DNA of 64,000 nt, taken from assembly GCF_003860525.1 (NCBI RefSeq), contig NZ_CP034161.1, positions 124,001 to 188,000 on the forward strand, read 5' to 3'. Positions 8,645-17,916 of this stretch are shown here, piece after piece. How positions within the stretch are numbered: position 1 is the first letter of the stretch; each line of letters opens with the position of its first letter. Below the pieces are notes generated by a model. The model saw only the letters and a list, made by a program, of their open reading frames with translations, did no database searches and had not been told where the DNA came from. The position numbers and the translations under genes are program-made. The DNA is from Epilithonimonas vandammei. Lineage in GTDB: Bacteria; Bacteroidota; Bacteroidia; Flavobacteriales; Weeksellaceae.

Positions 8645-9880
8645 TTAATATTCCATATTTCTCAACTTCTTAGAAGTTGTTCCAATGAACAACGCCGTGA
8701 GAACCGTCATCGTTCCACCAAAAACAACTGAACGCACAACACCCATCAGCTTTGCTGTTAATCCACTTTCAAACTGTCCCAACTCATTACTCGACATGAT
8801 GAAAATTGAATTCACACTCAGAACTCGCCCTCGGATTTCTTCCGGCGTTTTCAACTGAACAATGGTTCCCCTGATGACTACACTTACCCCATCCAACATA
8901 CCACTCAGGACTAAAAATGCAAACGAGAGCCAATACAGTTTTGATAATCCAAATCCAATGATGCAAAGCCCAAATCCGGAAGCTACAAACAACAGAATTT
9001 TTCCTTGATTTTTTCTTAATGGAACTATCGAAAGTGTAATAATGATGATCATAGATCCAATATCAGACGCTGCATTCAGCAATCCAAAACCTTCCGAACC
9101 TACTTTCAGAATATCACTTGCAAAAACCGGAATCAAGGCGACTGCTCCTCCAAAAAGAACGGCAAACATATCCAGCATTTGTGCACCAAGAATTTCTTTG
9201 GTTTTATAGATATAAGCCAAGCCTTCCTTCATACTTTCGAAAACTTTAACATCTTTATTTTTGTTTTCAGATTGTTGTTTGTTTACAGTCCAAAAGAATA
9301 GAGAAGCTATTATCAAACTTGATACAATGACAACCAAAGTCCATTTAATGGTAATTAAAGCAATTAAAAAACCGCCTAAAGCGTGCCCGGAAACTGAGGC
9401 AATCAAAAAAATCGCCTGATTTAAAGTCACTGCATAAGGAAGATTCACCTGCTTCACAATCCGTGGAATCATAGAAGGAACCAAGGGTCCCAGAAATGAA
9501 CGGCAAATTCCGGTAAAGAAAATGACGCCATAAATAAAATAAGTAATCTCGTGTCCTGTGAAATGTAGTCTATGATTAAGAAAAGCCGGAATAAGAAGCA
9601 GACTTATCAAAACAACATAGGCATAATTACAAATCAGAAGAAGTTTTTTCTTCTCATTCATATCAATAATATGACCGGCATAAAGCGCGCAAGAAACTGC
9701 CGGAATTACTTCGGAAAGTCCAATCAATCCAATGGAAAACGGGTCTTTTGTCAATTGATAAACCCACCACCCCAGCAAAGTTGCCAGCATTCGGAACGCG
9801 ATGATCAGGAAAAATCTACCTGTTAAAAGATGTCTGAACTCTATATTTTTTAAAACTCGAAGGGGTGTAAAAGAAATCAT
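8645..9880 (-). CDS. MFS transporter (efflux type)
   Basis: This 411-residue protein has about 12 predicted membrane helices. The major-facilitator loop between helices 2 and 3 reads AGHIIDMNEKKKLL, a variant of the GxxxDRxGRR motif. Its overall shape matches the DHA/enterobactin-exporter-like (MFS_3) group with a helix-rich C-terminal half ending FIGTTSKKLR. The substrate is not known. It is convergent with glmM and divergent from the SMR gene. Confidence 0.85.
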   Translation of the reverse strand: MISFTPLRVLKNIEFRHLLTGRFFLIIAFRMLATLLGWWVYQLTKDPFSIGLIGLSEVIPAVSCALYAGHIIDMNEKKKLLLICNYAYVVLISLLLIPAFLNHRLHFTGHEITYFIYGVIFFTGICRSFLGPLVPSMIPRIVKQVNLPYAVTLNQAIFLIASVSGHALGGFLIALITIKWTLVVIVSSLIIASLFFWTVNKQQSENKNKDVKVFESMKEGLAYIYKTKEILGAQMLDMFAVLFGGAVALIPVFASDILKVGSEGFGLLNAASDIGSMIIIITLSIVPLRKNQGKILLFVASGFGLCIIGFGLSKLYWLSFAFLVLSGMLDGVSVVIRGTIVQLKTPEEIRGRVLSVNSIFIMSSNELGQFESGLTAKLMGVVRSVVFGGTMTVLTALFIGTTSKKLRNMEY

Positions 9881-9943
9881 TATACAAATTTACTAGTTCA
9901 AGCAACAATTCGGTATATATTTTCAAATTTTTACCTTCGCCAA

Positions 9944-10279
9944 ATGAATTGGATTATATTGATTATCGCAGGACTTTTCGAGACTGGTTTTGCGACTTGC
10001 CTAGGCAAAGCACAAGAAACATCTGGGAAAGAAAGTATCTATTGGTGGTTTGGATTTTTTCTTTGTCTTTTTACGAGTATGTTTTTGATGTTTAAAGCAA
10101 CTTCCGGACAAGATGGATTGCCCATAGGAACTGCTTATGCGGTTTGGACGGGAATTGGCGCTGTGGGTGGTGTCATTGTCGGAATTTTCATTTTCAAAGA
10201 ACCGGCAACATTCTGGCGGTTATTTTTTGTTTTTACATTGATTGCCTCTATTGTCGGACTAAAAGCTGTGAGTCATTAA
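9944..10279 (+). CDS. Small multidrug resistance (SMR) family transporter, SugE/Gdx-like
   Basis: This 111-residue protein has four membrane helices. The essential glutamate is Glu13 in helix 1 (AGLFETGFATCLG), and the helix 3 signature GTAYAVWTGIGAVGG is present. The helix 4 region KEPATFWRLFFV resembles the SugE (guanidinium exporter) branch more than EmrE. SMR proteins work as dimers and exchange protons for guanidinium or quaternary ammonium ions at the inner membrane. An insertion in helix 2 makes it slightly longer than usual. No guanidine riboswitch is seen upstream in the 60 bp available. Confidence 0.85.
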   Translation: MNWIILIIAGLFETGFATCLGKAQETSGKESIYWWFGFFLCLFTSMFLMFKATSGQDGLPIGTAYAVWTGIGAVGGVIVGIFIFKEPATFWRLFFVFTLIASIVGLKAVSH

Positions 10280-10298
10280 CAACTGTGGTAAATAAAAT

Positions 10299-11813
10299 TT
10301 ACAATTTAAAATCTGACAAAACAGTTGCAATTTTTCTATCATTCGCCAAACGAGGAATTTTATTTTGTCCACCTAATTTACCTTCAGACTTGGCATAATC
10401 CTGAAAAGCATTTTTCTTAAGTTTCGTAATAATCAAAGGTTGCAGAATATTTCCGGAAATCAAATCATCATAATATGTATTACGTTTTCTGAGTTGTAAA
10501 TCCAATTCAGATTTGAAAGCTTCGAAGTTTTCCGGTTCTTTTCCGAACTCGATAAACCATTCGTGATAAGGCAAACCTTCCGCTGGATTCACTTGGGGCG
10601 CAAGATGAAATTCTGTAATCTGCGCAGGGAATTTCTCCACCGTTGCTTTCAGAGCTTCTTCTACTTCATACGCAATCACGTGTTCTCCAAAAGCTGAAGT
10701 GAAATGTTTCGTTCTTCCACTAACTAAAATCCTGTATGGATTTTTATCAATAAACCTTACCACATCGCCAATCGAATAAGCCCAAAGTCCGGAATTAGTC
10801 GTTAGAATCAGAGCATAATCTTTGTTCAATTCAATATCTTTCAAAGTCAATCGTTCTGCATTCGGTTTTCCATATTGTTCTAACGGAATGAACTCGTAGA
10901 AAATTCCGTGATTGGTCAAAAGCAATAATCCTTCTTTTGTATAATCATCCTGAAATGCAAAAAAACCTTCCGATGCGGGAAAAGTCTGGACAATATCGAC
11001 AGGTTTACCTAACAATTCATTCATCTTTTCGCGATAAGGTTCGTAGTTAACTCCTCCGGTAATTATCAACTGAAGATTTGGAAAAATCTGTGTGATTTTT
11101 TTGCCGTGTTTGTCAATCAGTTTTTCAAAATACATTATCAACCAAGGCGGAATTCCGGAAATCAGAGTCATATTTTCCTTCTCGGTTTCTTCTACGATTC
11201 TATCGACTTTGGTTTCCCAATCTTCGATACAGTTGGTTTTCCAGCTTGGCAATCTGTTTTTCTGAAGATAATTCGGAATGTGATGAGCGACAATTCCTGA
11301 AAGTCTTCCAGTTTTTACACCATTGACTTCTTCTAATTCTGGAGAACCTTGAAGGAAAATCATTTTTCCGTTGACGAAATCTGCATTATTTTTTTTCTCG
11401 ATATAATGGAAAATGGCACTTTGAGCTGCTGCAATCTGAAAAGGCATTGCTTCTTTGGAAATCGGGATATATTTGGACCCGGATGTAGTGCCGGACGTTT
11501 TTGCAAAATACTCCGGTAAGCCTGGCCAGAGGATTTTGGATTGTCCTTTTTTTACTTTCTCGATATATGGTTTTAAATCTTCATAATCTGCAATAGGAAC
11601 ATTGTTTTGAAAATCTTCAATTGATTTTATGGTTTCAAATCGATGTTCTCTTCCGAATAATGTTTTTTCCGAAGTTTTTACCAAATCTAAAAGTAAATCC
11701 TGCTGATTCTGAATCGCATTGGTTTTAAAACTCTTGGATTTTTCGATATGTTTTTTTGCCCAGATGAGGGCAATGTTTCTCTTGATAAAATTTAGCATTG
11801 ATAAAAATTTCAA
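10299..11813 (-). CDS. GH3 auxin-responsive promoter family protein (adenylating enzyme superfamily)
   Basis: This 504-residue cytoplasmic protein belongs to the firefly-luciferase-like adenylating group. Motifs: the nucleotide-binding loop AKTSGTTSGSKYIPIS, the YSIGDVVRFID segment and VSGRTKHFTSAFGEHV. Plant GH3 enzymes join amino acids to jasmonate or auxin. The bacterial homologues are common in Bacteroidota, but their substrates are unknown, so only acyl-adenylate chemistry can be inferred. It is convergent with the SMR gene, with only 19 bp between the stops. Confidence 0.85.
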   Translation of the reverse strand: MKFLSMLNFIKRNIALIWAKKHIEKSKSFKTNAIQNQQDLLLDLVKTSEKTLFGREHRFETIKSIEDFQNNVPIADYEDLKPYIEKVKKGQSKILWPGLPEYFAKTSGTTSGSKYIPISKEAMPFQIAAAQSAIFHYIEKKNNADFVNGKMIFLQGSPELEEVNGVKTGRLSGIVAHHIPNYLQKNRLPSWKTNCIEDWETKVDRIVEETEKENMTLISGIPPWLIMYFEKLIDKHGKKITQIFPNLQLIITGGVNYEPYREKMNELLGKPVDIVQTFPASEGFFAFQDDYTKEGLLLLTNHGIFYEFIPLEQYGKPNAERLTLKDIELNKDYALILTTNSGLWAYSIGDVVRFIDKNPYRILVSGRTKHFTSAFGEHVIAYEVEEALKATVEKFPAQITEFHLAPQVNPAEGLPYHEWFIEFGKEPENFEAFKSELDLQLRKRNTYYDDLISGNILQPLIITKLKKNAFQDYAKSEGKLGGQNKIPRLANDRKIATVLSDFKL

Positions 11814-11864
11814 TTGTCAAATTTAGAGTTTATCTTCTATATCTGTTAATTTGAATATGTTTTT

Positions 11865-12175
11865 TGAACGCAAGGTGCGCAAAGATTTTTATTTATTATT
11901 ATTGAAAACGTTTTTAAGGTCGCAAAGCTGTAAAACTTAGCAAAGAGTCATCCTTTCTTAGGAATCCAATCTATTGAAATTGACTCGCTCACTACTGCGT
12001 TAGGTCTCCTAAGAAATAACAAATGGTATTATTTTAATTGAAAGTTTATTTTTATGTAGAATCTGCAGCCCGACTTGAGCGGAAATCCTTTTTACGCAAC
12101 GTAGTGGAGTGAAAAGATTGGGTGTCCTTCGACAAGCTCAGGATAAACTATAGGCGGATTAAGCTACCCAAATCT
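11865..12175. repeat. Intergenic region with dispersed repeat remnants
   Basis: The 485 bp between the GH3 gene and rplU hold no convincing gene. They contain short repeat-like pieces: GCAGCCCGACTTGAGCGGAA at 12065-12084, which recurs with few changes at 31047-31066, and a CCTTCGACAAGCTCAGGAT segment near 12127. These look like mobile intergenic repeats of the REP kind. Confidence 0.5.
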
Positions 12176-12236
12176 TTAGATTTGACGAAGTCAAATTAAT
12201 ATTAATAATCACAAAACTAAATATTTAGAAATAGTC

Positions 12237-12267
12237 TTGTGTTTTTCAAACAAAATGTTTACTTTTG
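12237..12267 (+). promoter_or_regulatory. Promoter of rplU-rpmA
   Basis: TTG at 12237-12239, a 20-nt spacer, then TACTTTTG (TAnnTTTG) at 12260-12267. Transcription would start near 12274, about 25 nt before the rplU ATG. Confidence 0.75.
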
Positions 12268-12298
12268 CACCTCGAATAATTATAAAAATTTATAAACA

Positions 12299-12694
12299 AT
12301 GTTTGCAATTGTAGAAATAGCAGGGCTTCAATACAAAGTTGAGCAAAACCAAAAGTTGTTTGTGAACCGTTTGAAAGGAGATAAAGGTGCGAAAGTTTCT
12401 TTTGACAAAGTTCTTCTTACTGTAAACGGTACAGTAACTGTAGGTGCCCCGGCTGTAAGCGGTATCACCGTAGATGTAGAAATTCTTGACCACGTTCAGG
12501 CTGACAAAGTAATCGTTTTCAAAAAGAAAAGAAGAAAAGGTTATGCTAAGAAAAATGGTCACAGACAGCAATTAACTCAAATTTTGGTAACTGGTATTAC
12601 TGGATTTGACGGTGCGAAAAAAGAGGCTAAAAAAGCTGCTCCTAAGAAAGCTGCTAAAGCTGAAGTAACAGAAACCAGCGAATCTGCTGAATAA
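12299..12694 (+). CDS. rplU: 50S ribosomal protein L21
   Basis: This 131-residue protein has the normal L21 body: MFAIVEIAGLQYKVEQNQKLFVN at the start and the basic RNA-binding stretch KKKRRKGYAKKNGHRQQLTQI near residue 85. L21 binds 23S rRNA. About 25 extra residues at the C-terminus are rich in Lys, Ala and Glu (KKAAPKKAAKAEVTETSESAE region), an extension often seen in Bacteroidota ribosomal proteins. It is followed 28 bp later by rpmA, the usual pairing. Confidence 0.97.
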   Translation: MFAIVEIAGLQYKVEQNQKLFVNRLKGDKGAKVSFDKVLLTVNGTVTVGAPAVSGITVDVEILDHVQADKVIVFKKKRRKGYAKKNGHRQQLTQILVTGITGFDGAKKEAKKAAPKKAAKAEVTETSESAE

Positions 12695-12722
12695 TTTTTA
12701 ATCCAAAAAAGCTTAAAATAAA

Positions 12723-12980
12723 ATGGCACACAAGAAAGGAGTCGGTAGTTCCAAAAACGGTAGAGAATCTCACTCTAAAAGACTAGGTGTTAAGATTTTC
12801 GGAGGTCAAGAAGCTATTGCCGGTAACATCATCATCAGACAAAGAGGTACACAACACCACCCAGGTGAAAACGTTGGTATGGGTAAAGACCACACTTTGT
12901 TTGCATTGGTAGACGGTAAAGTAGTTTTCAGAAAGAAAGCCAACAACAGATCTTTCGTTTCTGTTGAACCAAACGCATAA
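12723..12980 (+). CDS. rpmA: 50S ribosomal protein L27
   Basis: This 85-residue protein matches L27 throughout, starting [20 protein letters not shown] and with [19 protein letters not shown] in the middle. The N-terminal tail reaches the peptidyl-transferase centre. There is no Firmicutes-type N-terminal extension to be cleaved. It is co-transcribed with rplU and ends at a strong terminator. Confidence 0.98.
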   Translation: MAHKKGVGSSKNGRESHSKRLGVKIFGGQEAIAGNIIIRQRGTQHHPGENVGMGKDHTLFALVDGKVVFRKKANNRSFVSVEPNA

Positions 12981-13000
12981 TCAACAGCGTTTTATAAAAT

Positions 13001-13032
13001 AAAAATCCCGGCTTTTTAGTCGGGATTTTTTA
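13001..13032 (+). terminator. Terminator after rpmA
   Basis: AAAAATCCCG (13001-13010) pairs with CGGGATTTTT (13021-13030) and is flanked by A and T runs, so it can stop transcription from both rpmA and the convergent yebC gene. Confidence 0.85.
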
Positions 13033-13048
13033 TGTTTTGATTTGTACA

Positions 13049-13789
13049 TTACATCATTTCCAATTGTTCTTCCGTGAACTCCATATTGTGAAATACGTTC
13101 TGGACATCGTCATCTTCATCAAAACGCTCCAGCATTTTCATATTGGCTTTAAACTGGTCATCGGTCATTCCCTTGGTATTATTGGGAATTCTTTGTAATT
13201 CGGCACTTTTAGCCTCGATTCCAAGTTCATCTAACTTATGAGACATTGAACCGAAATCTTCGAAAGCAGTTGTAATTAATACTTCGTTTTCGTCCTGATC
13301 AATTTCTTCTGCGCCACCGTCAATCATTTCCATCTCGAAATCATCCCATTCAGACTTAATTTGAGATTTATCAATCGTAAAAATCCCTTTTCTGTCGAAT
13401 ATAAAAGCTAACTCGCCATTCTTACCTAAGTTACCGTCAAACTTATTAAAAATAGCTCTAACGTTAGCTACAGTTCTGGTTGGATTGTTAGTAGTACATT
13501 CTACAAAAAAAGCTACACCACCTTGTCCGTATCCTTCGTAAGTGATTTCTTCGTAATTTTCAGCGTCTGCACCACTTGCTTTTTTTATAGCCCTTTCTAC
13601 ATTATCCTTAGGCATATTGGCACCTTTAGCATTTTGAATACATCTTCTGAGTGCAGGATTAGATTCTGGGTCAGTTCCGCCAGCTTTTACCGCTAAGGCA
13701 ATATCTTTTCCTATTTTTGAAAATGTTTTGGCCATCTTATCCCATCTGGCCATTTTTGAGGCTTTTCTATACTCGAACGCTCTTCCCAT
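13049..13789 (-). CDS. yebC: YebC/PmpR family DNA-binding regulatory protein
   Basis: This 246-residue protein shows the conserved N-terminus MGRAFEYRKASKMARWDKMAK, the middle GTDPESNPALRRCIQNAKGANMPKDNVERAIKKA and the TYEGYGQGGVAFFVECTTNN segment. The three-domain family was described as a transcription regulator; recent work on some members points to a role in relieving ribosome stalling. The acidic C-terminus EFTEEQLEMM is typical. A TAGTTTTG promoter box lies upstream on the minus strand (13818-13811). Confidence 0.93.
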   Translation of the reverse strand: MGRAFEYRKASKMARWDKMAKTFSKIGKDIALAVKAGGTDPESNPALRRCIQNAKGANMPKDNVERAIKKASGADAENYEEITYEGYGQGGVAFFVECTTNNPTRTVANVRAIFNKFDGNLGKNGELAFIFDRKGIFTIDKSQIKSEWDDFEMEMIDGGAEEIDQDENEVLITTAFEDFGSMSHKLDELGIEAKSAELQRIPNNTKGMTDDQFKANMKMLERFDEDDDVQNVFHNMEFTEEQLEMM

Positions 13790-13835
13790 TTTGTGATTAA
13801 TTTATTTGTACAAAACTACTGAAATCTGAAAACAA

Positions 13836-13871
13836 AAAAAATACCTCCAATAAAATTGGAGGCATTTTTAT
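13836..13871 (-). terminator. Terminator after the OmpA-family gene
   Basis: CCTCCAAT (13844-13851) pairs with ATTGGAGG (13855-13862), with A/T runs on both sides. It lies just past the stop of the ompA-like gene read leftward. Confidence 0.8.
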
Positions 13872-13888
13872 TTAGAAATAATTTTTAA

Positions 13889-15370
13889 TTATTTTCTTTT
13901 TTTAGTTGACTTCTTAGTTGATTTTTTAACAACTTTTTTCTCAACAACTGGAAGGTCTGATTTTCGAAGAGCGTCCCAAGCTGCACCATTTACAGCTTCA
14001 ACAACTACTTTTCTATCAGCTTGTCTTTCAGCATCAGATGCTGTAGCAGGAACTTTTGCATCTCTTTTACCAACACCAACTGATTTTAATTGGCTTGGGT
14101 TAACACCTCTAGCTTCAAGTGCTTTAACTACAGAAGCAGCTCTCTCTCTAGAAAGTTTCAAGTTATATGCTTCAGATCCTTTAGCGTCTGTGTGACCAGT
14201 TACAAGGAATGTAGCATCTTTAGCACCTCTCAAGATTTCAGCAGCCTGATCCAATTTACCATTAGATTCTGCTCTTAAAGTAGCTTTGTTGAAATCAAAC
14301 AAAATATTTGTAAGAGCACCTGTTGCTTCAGTAGCATAAGCTGCTGCTGGCTTAGGACATCCTTGATATTCTGGAAGTCCAGGAACTGTAGGACAAGCAT
14401 CATCTTTATCTAGTACACCATCACCATCTGTATCTGGCCAAGGGCAACCGTTGTTTTCTGCTGGACCAGGAACTGTAGGACAAGCATCATCTTTATCTAA
14501 TACACCGTCTCCGTCAGTATCTGGCCAAGGACAACCGTTGTTTTCTTTTGGACCAGCTACGTCTGGACATTGGTCATCGATATCTGGAATACCGTCTCCA
14601 TCTGTATCAGGACATCCTTGGAACTCACGTAAACCTGGCGTATCAGGACATCTGTCATCTTTATCAGGAATTCCATCTTTATCTCTGTCAGTATTTCCAA
14701 ATCTGAATAATAATGAAGCGGAAGCTTGCCAGAAGTTAGGAACGTTAGTTTTATCCACTGGAGTTGTTACATAATCACCTTGTACACCTAGACCGAAGTT
14801 TTTAGTTACCCAGAAGTTAATACCAGCACCTGTACTTACAGTAAAGTGATTTGCTTTTCCAGTAAGATCACCATCCTCATTGTATGCTCCATAAACCTCA
14901 CCTGATTTAGTATCCGTTCTTGGGAAAGAAAAACCTGTGTAGTCGTGTCTTAAATAGTTAGCTCCAACTCTCAAATACGGATCAAACCAAGATTCTTCAT
15001 CCCAAAGAAGACCTGCCGCTTTGAATTGAAGACCAAGACCTGTCATTAAGAAAAACTCCTTATCCATTGCGAATCTCTTGTTGTCAACATTTCCAACAGT
15101 CGTTTGCCAGTCAAGAACCAAACCTTTTCCAAGGCTTCTTGCAACAGTTAATTTAGAAAGTGGCGGTGTAATTGAATATTTAGATACACCAAATAAATTT
15201 TCTTTAAAATTGTTGAATGAGAACGTATTGCTGAAATTATTTCTTTGAGCAACGTGATTCACTCCATGAGCGCCTACACCGATCACCCAAGGATTGGTAG
15301 TAGTTTGTGCGAAAACAGTAGAGGCTACAGTAAGTGCCAATGCTGAAATTCCTAATTTTAGATTTTTCAT
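13889..15370 (-). CDS. OmpA-family outer membrane protein with thrombospondin type-3 repeats
   Basis: This 493-residue protein starts with a signal peptide (about 1-21, SALALTVASTVFAQ). Residues about 25-225 form an outer-membrane beta-barrel ending in a phenylalanine-containing strand (SASLLFRFG). Four calcium-binding TSP3 repeats of the DTDGDGVLDKDDACP kind cover about 228-340. The OmpA-like peptidoglycan-binding domain follows, with NILFDFNKATLR and VTGHTDAKGSEAYNLKLSRERA. It ends in an unusual Lys/Ser tail (VVKKSTKKSTKKRK). It should tether the outer membrane to the wall and is probably abundant. Confidence 0.92.
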   Translation of the reverse strand: MKNLKLGISALALTVASTVFAQTTTNPWVIGVGAHGVNHVAQRNNFSNTFSFNNFKENLFGVSKYSITPPLSKLTVARSLGKGLVLDWQTTVGNVDNKRFAMDKEFFLMTGLGLQFKAAGLLWDEESWFDPYLRVGANYLRHDYTGFSFPRTDTKSGEVYGAYNEDGDLTGKANHFTVSTGAGINFWVTKNFGLGVQGDYVTTPVDKTNVPNFWQASASLLFRFGNTDRDKDGIPDKDDRCPDTPGLREFQGCPDTDGDGIPDIDDQCPDVAGPKENNGCPWPDTDGDGVLDKDDACPTVPGPAENNGCPWPDTDGDGVLDKDDACPTVPGLPEYQGCPKPAAAYATEATGALTNILFDFNKATLRAESNGKLDQAAEILRGAKDATFLVTGHTDAKGSEAYNLKLSRERAASVVKALEARGVNPSQLKSVGVGKRDAKVPATASDAERQADRKVVVEAVNGAAWDALRKSDLPVVEKKVVKKSTKKSTKKRK

Positions 15371-15437
15371 AGAATTAAATGATTAAATAATTGATAATGC
15401 AAAATAAATATAATTTTTCTTTATAAACAAAGTTTTT

Positions 15438-15902
15438 TTAGTTTTTCTTTAACAATCGCTGAATGTTGACTTTATTCTCTCTATCTTTTATAGCTTCTCT
15501 TTTATCATAGAGTTTCTTCCCTCTCGCAAGGGCAACCAGAAGTTTTGCCTTACCACTATTATTAATATAAAGCTTTAGAGGGATTATAGTATTTCCAACA
15601 TCTTTTAACTTTTTTTTAAGTTTTTGCAATTCGTATTTATGCAGTAGCAATTTTCGTTCCCTTTTTATTTTATGATTATAAAAAGTACCTAGTTTATACT
15701 CATCTATCATCATATTAATGACATACAGTTCATCCTCAATAAACTGGCAAAAGCTCTCAGTAATCGATGCTTTGGAAGATCGAAGAGATTTTATCTCTGT
15801 CCCTGTCAGTACAATACCGGCTTCATATTCTTCTAGGATTTCATACTCAAAGCGAGCACGTTTATTGAGAATATTAACAGTTTTTTCAATTTTAACTTTC
15901 AT
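15438..15902 (-). CDS. smpB: SsrA-binding protein SmpB
   Basis: This 154-residue protein binds tmRNA in trans-translation rescue of stalled ribosomes. It shows FEYEILEEYEAGIVLTGTEI with KSLR and the SFCQFIEDELYVINM beta-barrel strands, RERKLLLHKYELQKL, and the basic C-terminal tail GKKLYDKREAIKDRENK that reaches the decoding site. The length is standard. Confidence 0.95.
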   Translation of the reverse strand: MKVKIEKTVNILNKRARFEYEILEEYEAGIVLTGTEIKSLRSSKASITESFCQFIEDELYVINMMIDEYKLGTFYNHKIKRERKLLLHKYELQKLKKKLKDVGNTIIPLKLYINNSGKAKLLVALARGKKLYDKREAIKDRENKVNIQRLLKKN

Positions 15903-15945
15903 ATGTTAATGCTTAGCGAGACTTCACTATCCCAACTTATTTTCG

Positions 15946-15953
15946 TAATTTTG
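15946..15953 (+). promoter_or_regulatory. -7 promoter box of the ABC-F gene (TAATTTTG)
   Basis: The box matches TAnnTTTG, 20 nt before the ATG at 15974, in the divergent smpB/ABC-F intergenic region. Confidence 0.5.
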
Positions 15954-15973
15954 CAACAAATTTACAAAACAAT

Positions 15974-17596
15974 ATGTTAACAGTATCTAATTTATCATTA
16001 CAGTTCGGGAAGAGAGTTCTCTTTGACGAAGTTAATATAAAATTCACGAAAGGAAATTGTTATGGGATAATTGGTGCAAACGGCGCCGGGAAATCGACCT
16101 TTCTAAAAATATTGAGTGGAAAGCAGGAATCCACTTCCGGTAATGTTTCATTGGAACCTGGAAAAAGAATGTCAGTTCTGGAGCAGGATCACTTTGCTTA
16201 TGATAATTTCACAGTCCTAGAAACTGTTCTCAGAGGAAACAAAAAGCTCTTCGAGATCAAGGAAGAGATGGATGCACTTTATGCTAAAGAGGATTTTTCT
16301 GACGAAGACGGAATCAAAGCAGGCGAATTGGGTGTACTTTATGATGAAATGGGTGGCTGGAATTCCGAGGCTGATGCACAGACAATGCTTTCCAACGTTG
16401 GAATCAAAGATGATATGCATTGGCAAATGATGTCGGAATTGGAAAACAAAGACAAAGTTAGAGTTTTATTAGCTCAGGCACTGTTCGGAAACCCGGACGT
16501 TCTGATTCTGGATGAACCTACCAATGACTTGGACATCGCCACTATTGCCTGGCTAGAAGATTTCCTTGCAGATTATGAAAACACCGTAATTGTTGTATCT
16601 CACGACCGTCACTTCTTAGATGCGGTTTGTACGCATATCGGAGATTTGGACTATTCTAAATTGAACCTTTATACTGGAAACTACTCTTTCTGGTATCAGG
16701 CATCTCAATTAGCAACGAGACAAAGAGCTCAGGCTAATAAAAAAGCGGAAGAAAAGAAAAAAGAATTACAGGATTTCATCGCAAGATTCAGCTCCAACGT
16801 AGCGAAAGCAAAGCAGGCAACAGCCCGTAAAAAGATGATCGACAAATTGAACATCGATGATATCAAACCGTCATCAAGACGTTATCCTGCGATTATTTTC
16901 GATATCGAAAGAGAAGTGGGCGATCAGATCCTGGATGTAAAAGGTCTTGAAAAAACAAAAGACGGCGAATTACTGTTCTCCAATATTAACCTCAACCTTA
17001 AGAAAGGTGATAAAGTAGCTGTTATTTCCCGAAATTCATTAGCTATAACAGAGTTTTTCCAAATCATTTCCGGCACTACCGAAGCGGATAAAGGCACTTA
17101 CAACTGGGGCGTAACAACCAACCAGTCTTACATGCCATTGGATAATACAGATTACTTCCAAGAAGATGCAAACCTGGTAGATTGGCTAAGACAATTTACT
17201 AAAAACGATGAGGAAAGACACGAAGAATTTATGAGAGGTTTCCTTGGAAGAATGTTATTTTCAGGAGACGAAGCACTAAAATCTTGTAAAGTTCTTTCCG
17301 GAGGCGAGAAAATGCGTTGTATGTTCAGCAGAATGATGCTTCAGAAAGCGAATGTTCTTCTTTTGGATGAGCCGACCAACCACTTGGATCTGGAAAGTAT
17401 TACTACATTGAACAACTCCCTGAGTAACTTCAAAGGAAACATTTTGCTATCCTCTCATGACCACGAATTGCTGGAAACGGTATGTAACAGAATCATCGAG
17501 CTGACGCCAAAAGGTATCATCGACAGAGATATGACTTACGATGAATATCTTGCAGACAAAAAAATAAAAGAACTGCAAGAGCAGATGTATTCCTAA
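15974..17596 (+). CDS. ABC-F family ATPase, YbiT-like
   Basis: This 540-residue cytoplasmic protein has two ABC domains and no membrane segments. It aligns along its length with E. coli YbiT as I recall it (for example VLEQDHFAYDNFTVLETV and PSSRRYPAIIFDIER). Domain 1 has an intact Walker A (GANGAGKSTF, 34-43) and Walker B (LILDEPTNDLD), but its signature is degenerate (MSELENKDKVR). Domain 2 has an intact signature (LSGGEKMR) and Walker B (LLLDEPTNHLD), but its Walker A is lost (VISRNSLAITEF). ABC-F proteins act on the ribosome. Only one composite ATP site therefore appears intact. Confidence 0.9.
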   Translation: MLTVSNLSLQFGKRVLFDEVNIKFTKGNCYGIIGANGAGKSTFLKILSGKQESTSGNVSLEPGKRMSVLEQDHFAYDNFTVLETVLRGNKKLFEIKEEMDALYAKEDFSDEDGIKAGELGVLYDEMGGWNSEADAQTMLSNVGIKDDMHWQMMSELENKDKVRVLLAQALFGNPDVLILDEPTNDLDIATIAWLEDFLADYENTVIVVSHDRHFLDAVCTHIGDLDYSKLNLYTGNYSFWYQASQLATRQRAQANKKAEEKKKELQDFIARFSSNVAKAKQATARKKMIDKLNIDDIKPSSRRYPAIIFDIEREVGDQILDVKGLEKTKDGELLFSNINLNLKKGDKVAVISRNSLAITEFFQIISGTTEADKGTYNWGVTTNQSYMPLDNTDYFQEDANLVDWLRQFTKNDEERHEEFMRGFLGRMLFSGDEALKSCKVLSGGEKMRCMFSRMMLQKANVLLLDEPTNHLDLESITTLNNSLSNFKGNILLSSHDHELLETVCNRIIELTPKGIIDRDMTYDEYLADKKIKELQEQMYS

Positions 17597-17618
17597 TTCT
17601 CGATTAAAAAAATTTTAT

Positions 17619-17650
17619 AAAAGCATTTCGCACTAGAGATGCTTTTTTTA
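17619..17650 (+). terminator. Terminator after the ABC-F gene
   Basis: AAAAGCAT (17619-17626) pairs with ATGCTTTT (17639-17646), followed by a T run. Confidence 0.75.
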
Positions 17651-17747
17651 TTTTATTTCAGCTCGTTTTTGAGTATGGAGATTTATTTTTTAAATGGCTT
17701 ATTAACTTTGAAATAAAACTTCTTGCTTTTATCAATTCAAAAAAAAG

Positions 17748-17916
17748 TTGAAAAACTTAGTGAAGATTTTTTTTAATTTAACAGAAATAAGCAGCCCTCT
17801 GAATTCCTTAAAATATCTTTTCCTATTCACCTGATTCCGTTTCTGGGATTTTCGCACAGACCAGAGATTCTCTTTATCAGCCCAAACCTGATGTGGAACT
17901 AAAATATCCTCAGTGA
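17748..17916 (+). pseudogene. Possible remnant of a small secreted protein
   Basis: The 560 bp between the ABC-F gene and rodA hold no intact gene. From the TTG at 17748 one frame reads a basic start and a hydrophobic run (LNSLKYLFLFT). After a frame change the sequence reads SGIFAQTRDSLYQPKP and then stops at 17914. Together they resemble a signal peptide with its cleavage site, broken by a frameshift. This is weak evidence, and chance cannot be excluded. Confidence 0.2.

Noticed and set aside
9572..9826. Open frame on the plus strand inside the MFS transporter gene
   Set aside because: It is the complement of a well-supported coding region and has no family resemblance.
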